From contig JAMPIV010019844.1 of the NCBI GenBank assembly GCA_024509875.1, positions 62,001 to 126,000 on the forward strand: DNA of 64,000 bases, in the 5' to 3' direction. The notes under the pieces were generated by a model that ran no database searches, was not told the DNA's origin, and was given only the letters and a program-made list of their open reading frames with translations. Positions 58,347-64,000 of the stretch are shown one piece after another (positions within the stretch are counted from its first letter, which is position 1; every line of letters starts with the position of its first letter). The translations under genes and the position numbers were made by a program. This DNA is from Oreohelix idahoensis. Its lineage: Eukaryota; Mollusca; Gastropoda; Stylommatophora; Oreohelicidae.

Positions 58347-59226
58347 GTAAGTATGTTGTTTTGGCTGCAAATTGTACTCACAGAAGAAAAGTATTACATC
58401 CAGGGTGGCTCGTGTGAGACACTTGTTATGTACCCAAAATTGTAAATAAAAATGTGCTGAATAATGTTCAAGAAAGATTATTTTATGTTTTTACCTTAGA
58501 GATGATACAAAAATACTACTAGGAAAGTGAAATACCAGTTACATTCATTTTTAAGGTACAACTTTTTATTATGAAATTATAACCATATATAAACACATTA
58601 TTAAATATATATATATATATGGATGGCCGTTTCCAGAATTTTCTCCAGTATTGTGGCTCTTAAAGGTCGCCTAGTTGACCAATGATGTGTTAGATAATAC
58701 ATGACAAAAAGCGTTTGCTTAATAGTAATTGCTCAGACTGAAATACTGTAGAAGAAATGTAGCAAATGTGTGGTTATCAGCTATTTTGAGCTGTATCACT
58801 TTGTAAATTTAAACACTTCTGTTCTAGTGTAATTTGTGATATGTTAATGCAGAGAACATTCAGCTAAGAAAACCAGAATTAAAATTTAAAAAAAGAATCC
58901 ACAGAAAGTGTTCATGATTAGAATTTAATTAATTCTGCATTGTTTTTTTTTTCTAAAATAGTATGTGAATTGAATTAGACAAGATTTAAAATAAAATTAT
59001 ATTTAGGTTTTCTTGGAGCTTTAACATTCTGGATGTGCTTAGTTTAAGATTAACACAAGCTGTTTTGTTTTTAAAATTTGTTTGTTTTTCCAACAGAGCC
59101 TTTGAAAAGCTTATATTTGATACTAGTACATTACAGAAAAAACCCAAGTAACTAATTTTATGTAATCTTGTAAATTATCAATATTGATTGATATTGATAG
59201 GAATATCATTCTCGATTCCTTTAAAG
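58347..59226. other. Intron 15 sequence
   Basis: AT-rich, no gene recognised. A short (AT)n lies at about 58606-58620. Confidence 0.5.
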
Positions 59227-59298
59227 GCCTGTGTTCCTTATATGGAAATTGTGGAGAAGTGGATATACAGAGGCATCATAGTGGATCCTTATTCAGAG
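59227..59298 (+). CDS. TUBGCP2: GCP2 exon 16
   Basis: Acceptor gattcctttaaag, donor gtgagaga, 24 codons, phase 0/0. It encodes ACVPYMEIVEKWIYRGIIVD followed by PYSE, the strongly conserved EKWIYRGIIxDPYSE motif of GCP2. Confidence 0.95.
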
Positions 59299-59519
59299 GT
59301 GAGAGATGTTTGTGAACTGTTTTAGAAATTGTGTTAATTGGTAGTCTTCGTGTAACATTAGTAAGACTTTTCAGCTGAGTAGAGTAAATGTTTATTTACC
59401 ACAAGGAAAAACGTTAATTCCAATTTGAATTGTATAATTTGCCAGGTTTTTTCTAATACTGGATGTGAGAAGTTCTCACCTCATTTGAATAAATCTTTTT
59501 TCACATATTGTCATTCCTT

Positions 59520-59640
59520 AATGTGTAAGGGGCTGTTACTGCAGTTCATCTCCTTGAAAAAAGCCTGCACCAGAGTGCTTCCTCTGCTCCTATATTGTTG
59601 GTTTCTATAGTGATTTATTTTACTCAGTGTTGTCAGTCCT
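59520..59640 (+). repeat. Dispersed repeat copy (short)
   Basis: Landmarks ggggctgttactgcagttca, aagcctgcaccagagtgctt, ggtttctatagtgatttatt correspond to the middle of the copy at 12210. Confidence 0.55.
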
Positions 59641-59950
59641 TCTTCTTTCACCTTCCAATGGAGCATAAGCCTTCAGCAAACTTAGGCCAAGTCTTCCTGT
59701 CACGTGACATAAGCCTTTAGCAAACTTATGCCAAGTCTTCCTATTGGCTTAAAGTTTGTCCTTGTCTTTTTCATCCCCTTCATGTTTGTTTCCAGTTCTG
59801 TTTTCCATGTGTTCCTGTACCTCTCTCTCCCGATTCCAGAATAGGGATTTTCTGGTAATGTTACAAACAGGTTTTCTCAATGTGTGCCCTGTCTATCTCC
59901 ATTATCGTTTTTGCATTTCTTGTTCCACTGCCAGTCCTTGCACAACCTCA
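59640..59950 (-). mobile_element. Degenerate family A LINE 3' fragment
   Basis: On the minus strand it carries remnants of the family A tail (cf. IGHTLRKP, then FWN near 59840). It includes a local duplication of gcaaacttaggccaagtctt. Confidence 0.6.
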
Positions 59951-60077
59951 TAATAGTCTCCTCTTACAGTGTGCCTGATGGAGCAGGGTTATTTCCCCTT
60001 TGTTTCCTTAGAGAGAGAGAGAGAGACTGCCACCACTTGGAGTATGAATAAAGTTAGTAGGGTAAAAGTAATGTTAA

Positions 60078-60757
60078 CACATTAACTACCGCGAGCCGGT
60101 GGGACCGGCTTTTGAAATCCTATCATTTGTACCGCAAGCCGCTCAAGAGCGTCGATCTATTTTTAGTAATAAAGCGAATAAAAATGTGCTGAAACACTTT
60201 CTGATCTGGTTTGAGATTTTAAATTGCCACCGGAAAACAAATTTCCAAAGCATTGTTGTTGTAGAACACTTGAAAATTGATATTATGTTCATATTTTTCA
60301 GCGTTTTGGGTTAGTTACCAAATCGTGTAAAGTTGTTTACCGTGGCAACTAGTGATAGGACCACAAAAAATGCTTGTACATCTCGTCTAACGGCTGAATA
60401 GGCTAGAAACTTGTTTAATCAATTGACTGATAGATCTAGCGATGAAGACAAGTGAAAACGGTGTGCACATTGATTGAAATAGTGATTTTGATAGAGATGG
60501 GGTGTAAGCAGTTATAATTGTGAAAATATTGCAAGTCCTCGGCCATCGGAGGGCCGTTAAATAGCAACAACCTCTATTAGAGTTACTAATGGTGCTTATT
60601 GTAATAGTACATTCATTTATCTTTAAAATGACGTGTAATTCATAAAAATCTGTAAACAATTACAAAAACTACAGCTTACTTTGTGCAAACATGGGATGAA
60701 AATGGGAAAAAAATTTAATTCGGCCACAGTGTGTTTTTCAATTCGGTAGCTAATGTG
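60078..60757. mobile_element. piggyBac-type MITE (TTAA), 680 bp
   Basis: Inverted ends cacattaactaccg and (complement) cacattagctaccg, flanked by TTAA at 60074-60077 and 60758-60761. No ORF of note. Its ends differ from those of the TTAA elements at 33685 and 61481, so it is a separate family. Confidence 0.85.
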
Positions 60758-60837
60758 TTAATGCATGATTATTTTAGTGAGTTGCTCAGACAGATAGACT
60801 ATTAACACTTAAAAGACAAATAACATACTTGAGTATG

Positions 60838-62804
60838 CATACCTGTCAACCTCCTGAGACAAAAATCTGTACGCCGGACCAAAAAAATCCTTACAAACAC
60901 CCAAAAATCCTTACGCAAAAAATATATTAATAAATTATACACAATACAGTTTTAAAACGAGAAATGACATATACAAATCTATTAGCATTTGAATTAGTGT
61001 GGTATAAAACATGCTAATAGTCTCATGCTCTTCTTTACATATACAGTGTTTTGTATTATAATCAACACATGCACTTTTAGCACTTTGCAGAATTGCATTT
61101 GTGGGCTTAAAGTCTGCACAGCATGTATCAATGTTAATCTTACACTGTAAAAAAGAAGTGAGTGTGTCTGCATTCATGGACCTCCTGCAGTCTGTGTGGA
61201 CTTTTTTATTGAAAAATAAAGCAGCGAAGTTTACGCAAACAAACTTTTTTTCTAGTTATGTAGGGCCGACACAGAATATTATGACATTAATTTATTGGAA
61301 ATATTTAAATGATCAAAATATAACTGGAAAGATTAAGAGAACGACAAAAAAAAAAACATACAACTAAAGCAAAGCAAACAGCTAACAGCAAAAAAAAAAA
61401 AAAAAAAATTAACAAATTATGAACAGAATATCAAATCTAGGAAGAAAAACGTAGCACCAAAAGTTTACAAAATTATTTAACTCTTTAAGTCCCAATCGAC
61501 TTTATATATCCTCAGGGGTTAGACGCGCTTGGCCCAATCAACTTTATAAAGCGTTTAGTATATGTGCCTCTGTTTGAGACTATTTCTAATTATAACTACA
61601 CACAAACCACCCAAAACGTCATTTCTGACTGCAAGTACATTCTTTTAAATACCGCATGTGTTTAAGAGTGAACGGGTTTTTGTTTTGAGATATTTATTTA
61701 AAAATGCACCGGGGTGGCCATTTTTGCTTGGGCCAAACCAACTTTTTTGCTTGGGACTGAAAGAGTTAAGAGTTGGTAGCCTAGACCAGTGATAATAGAT
61801 TGCCACTTTATTTTTTAAAAAAGCAGCGAATCTCGACTGCTGAAATAAAGTAGGTAGGCCTACTCAATGCAAATAAACTTTATTTTTCTACTTTTGTAGG
61901 GCCTACACAAAATTTTATGATATTAATTTATTGGAAATATTGAAATGGTCAAAATATAACTGGAAAGATTAAGAGAACAACAAAAATAAAATACAACGAA
62001 GCAAAGCAAAGCAACAGCAAAAAATAAAAAAAATTAACTAAATTGTGAACAGAGTATTAATCTAGGAAGAAAAAATGTACTACCAAAAATTTACAAAATT
62101 ATTATTTAACAATTGATAGCCTAGTCCAGTGATAATAGATCGCCGCTTTATGAAAAATAAAGCAATGAATCTCGATCGCTGGAATAAAGTAGGCCTACTC
62201 AACGCAAACAAACTTTTTTTTTTAGTTATGCAGGGTCTACACAGAATATTATGACAATAATTTATCGGAAATATACTGAAGTGCTAGGTATAACTGGACA
62301 GATTAAGACAGCGATTAAATTGCAACAAAACAAAACAACAGCAATATTTAACCAAGTTATAGGTACTTAGCTTTTTTAAAACAAATTGGCGTTGAAGTGT
62401 CTTGGCAAGCGTGGCTGATAACAGGTAACTTTAAAAATACGTCATGTCACGCTGAAAGCCGAAAGTGTTTGAGGCCGAATTCAAAGTTTTTGCCGAATTG
62501 TTGGGTATAAAAGGATTTGATTGGTTGCTGCGAGAGACTTCATTTTAAAAACAGACGCTGAGATTCCCAGAATACAAAAAATTGGTTTAAAAAAAACCTG
62601 GGCTAGAAAATATTTTCTGATTTAAAATTTTTAAAAACTTGGGTTGGAAAATATTTTTAGAATTTAAAAAAAAAAAAAAATTCGATTTTTTTTTTTTTTG
62701 GAAGGGAGGAAAAATCCGTACAACGAGTCTGTACAGCCGTACACTGATAAAAGTATCAAAAATACATACATTGTACGAAAAATTCGTACAGGTTGACAGG
62801 TATG
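60838..62804. mobile_element. Non-autonomous hAT-like element with three internal repeats
   Basis: 15-bp perfect inverted ends catacctgtcaacct and aggttgacaggtatg. Flanked by direct repeat agtatg (60832-60837, 62805-62810); an 8-bp tgagtatg is possible with asymmetric ends. Subterminal gtacg/ctgtac motifs resemble those of the hAT element at 13508. The interior has three roughly 300-bp diverged tandem units starting near 61214, 61817 and 62150 (shared: aataaagcagcgaa, cacagaatattatgac, actggaaagattaagag). No transposase. Confidence 0.8.
61481..61765. mobile_element. piggyBac-type MITE (TTAA), 285 bp, nested
   Basis: Inverted ends ctctttaagtccca and tgggactgaaagag, with TTAA at 61477-61480 and 61766-61769. 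It lies inside the first/second internal repeat junction of the hAT-like element; the third repeat shows an uninterrupted version. Confidence 0.87.
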
Positions 62805-63251
62805 AGTATGAAAAACTGCAAGTGTGTTGCAAAGTTTTTCTTGTTGAGTGTTTACAGTTGTCATATTTGAACAGTTTTTTTTGTCTGGATCTCACAGTCA
62901 GCTTTTTGCCATGGTTTTAATTCTTGTTAAAGCAAATGCATTCTGCACAGTGTGTTCAATTCTTAATGTGGTATTTTGCATAATATTAATTTTATTATTA
63001 TTTTAATTGTAAAATCTTTTAATATTAAGAAAAACGTGGTTGTTGAAGAAAGCTAATATGTGCTGTTGATTCAACTTCTCTGGGTTTTAGTAACATTTGT
63101 AAACACATATGGGGTGTTAATCATGAACTAGTCAGTGTTTAAACAAAGCCCAGTCAGTTTGTATCAGCAGTACATTTTTGAATGAGTGATTTAAACTATG
63201 AGTACCTATGCCTTGGTCTTTATTATTTGAAAGATTTTCTTCCATTTGCAG

Positions 63252-63313
63252 TTCTTGGTAGAAGAGAATGAGACAATTAACAAGGAGAAACTGCAGGAAG
63301 ATTACAATGATGC
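63252..63313 (+). CDS. TUBGCP2: GCP2 exon 17 with U12-type donor
   Basis: Acceptor ttccatttgcag. It encodes FLVEENETINKEKLQEDYND plus two bases of the next codon, matching FMVEEHELRKERIQEDYND. No usable GT donor follows the conserved end. The sequence at 63314 reads ATATCCTTTT, an exact U12-type AT-AC donor, and a cut there leaves the frame where family members continue with a residue then YW. The next exon lies beyond the window. Confidence 0.9.
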
Positions 63314-63323
63314 ATATCCTTTT
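63314..63323 (+). promoter_or_regulatory. U12-type (minor spliceosome) 5' splice site, AT-AC class
   Basis: ATATCCTTTT follows directly on the last coding base of GCP2 exon 17. The minor-spliceosome donor consensus is (A/G)TATCCTTT, so the match is complete. The other 16 visible introns start with GT. The partner acceptor and branch site were not identified and may lie beyond 64000. Confidence 0.8.
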
Positions 63324-63443
63324 GTGTTTTTATCTAAAAATTTATGCTTGGTGTTAATGTTCTTTTATTCTTTTAAAATCTCTTAGTATATTTATTTAAT
63401 TGTAGTCAGGTTTAGCATAAGTCTCTTAGTAGAACGTGGTAGA

Positions 63444-63725
63444 CAAGGAAAAAAAAAAATAAAGGATCCCGTTAAACGCCCATTGAGGCATATTGGGAAT
63501 ATGTTTGGCCCATATTTTCTTGACCATTGACACACAGGGGGTAATGTGGTCAGCATCACGCCAGCTGCCTTAACCTTCCCAGAGTTGCTCAGGTATCCAA
63601 TTCATGGGGCTGGGTCAACCTGTGAGCCGTTTGCAGTCTAAAAAAATCCCACCTCAACTAGGGATCGAACCATGGACCACCGAGCTAGGAAGCCAGTGCA
63701 CTAACCACTGTGCTACTGTGGCTCT
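63444..63725 (-). mobile_element. tRNA-derived SINE
   Basis: On the minus strand, a tRNA-like head contains agcacagtggttagtgcact (box A region) and ggttcgatccc (box B). A roughly 200-bp body and an A/T-rich tail follow, near 63450. Flanking cgtggtagac and tgtggtaggc (63435, 63725) could be a 10-bp target duplication with two mismatches. It lies in the U12-type intron. Confidence 0.75.
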
Positions 63726-64000
63726 GTGGTAGGCGAGTTACATGAATAATTTAGATTCTGCTTTATCTTCCGTGATGAATTAAATTGAATTTAAATGTTC
63801 AGTTGTGTTATGAAACCCGTGAAGATACTTGGTCTAGCCTACATTCCACAATGATCATGTTCAGGGTCTGGTATTCAGTGTATTAAAAAAAACTGTTCAC
63901 TAACCAGCGATGAAGTTCAGTTGATTGTTAATAAATATTATCCTTAACTTGTCTCACTTACTGGGAAAAGCACTATTCCGTGTTTCAAGAAAGAATTCCT
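63726..64000. other. Start of intron 17, no gene seen
   Basis: No exon continuing GCP2 (expected residue-YWxxRY) was found before the window ends. Confidence 0.5.

Noticed and set aside
62587..62920. Short ORFs around 62600-62900
   Set aside because: They depend on A/T homopolymers and cross the inverted end of the hAT-like element.
63480..63510. Possible next GCP2 exon beginning tattgggaatat (YWEY)
   Set aside because: It lies inside the tRNA-derived SINE, does not continue as GCP2, and no AC or AG acceptor with a suitable branch site precedes it.
63560..63590. U12 branch-like gccttaac followed by cttcccag
   Set aside because: Also inside the SINE body; no GCP2 coding sequence follows, so it is probably chance.

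Overview
This is eukaryotic, almost certainly invertebrate metazoan, nuclear DNA. It is AT-rich and intron-dominated, with GT-AG introns and dense decayed non-LTR retrotransposons, DNA transposons, LTR elements and minisatellites. No prokaryotic gene organisation is present. The mix of APE-type LINEs, AAG-tailed SINEs, TTAA elements and hAT/Tigger elements would fit a mollusc or another lophotrochozoan. That placement is an inference with no phylogenetic test behind it.

The only host gene I recognise is a gamma-tubulin complex component 2 gene (GCP2, TUBGCP2) on the + strand. Seventeen consecutive internal exons between 4581 and 63313 encode about 426 residues, roughly the N-terminal half of a protein usually about 900 residues long. 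Every exon junction is phase-consistent. The start codon exon and the C-terminal half lie outside the window. The last visible intron opens with an exact AT-AC (U12-type) donor.

Layout: 1-325 is the 3' end of a LINE with an AAG tail. 938-4377 (+) and about 5932-8434 (-) are two copies of one APE-RT LINE family (family A) in inverted orientation around exons 1-3. 9887-10276 is a 48-bp minisatellite. 13508-17699 (-) is a degenerate hAT transposon carrying an 811-bp hAT-type MITE with an 8-bp target duplication. 17933-18419 and 26571-29717 (-) and 21233-21597 (+) are copies of a second LINE family (family B). 20130-22450 is a three-level nest: LINE, then Tigger, then family B LINE. AAG-tailed SINEs sit at 1621-1832, 22798-23103 and 25108-25310.

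Intron 14 (31993-58303, 26.3 kb) is about 96% insertions and arrays. These are an 8.3-kb LTR element with only a coiled-coil gag-like ORF (32156-40459), a 42/45-bp minisatellite (about 40789-42330), a 9.3-kb LTR element with 2.9-kb near-identical LTRs and a gag-protease ORF but no reverse transcriptase (42433-51728), and a 41-bp satellite of about 151 copies (51861-58058). A hAT-like non-autonomous element, two TTAA-flanked MITEs and a tRNA-type SINE lie in the last two introns.

The most unusual signals are the U12-type donor, three exons whose 3' splice junctions are the last copy of a short tandem duplication, the indel-free 41-bp satellite, and two pol-less LTR elements side by side in one intron. 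A TTAA element in one LTR has its empty site preserved in the other LTR.
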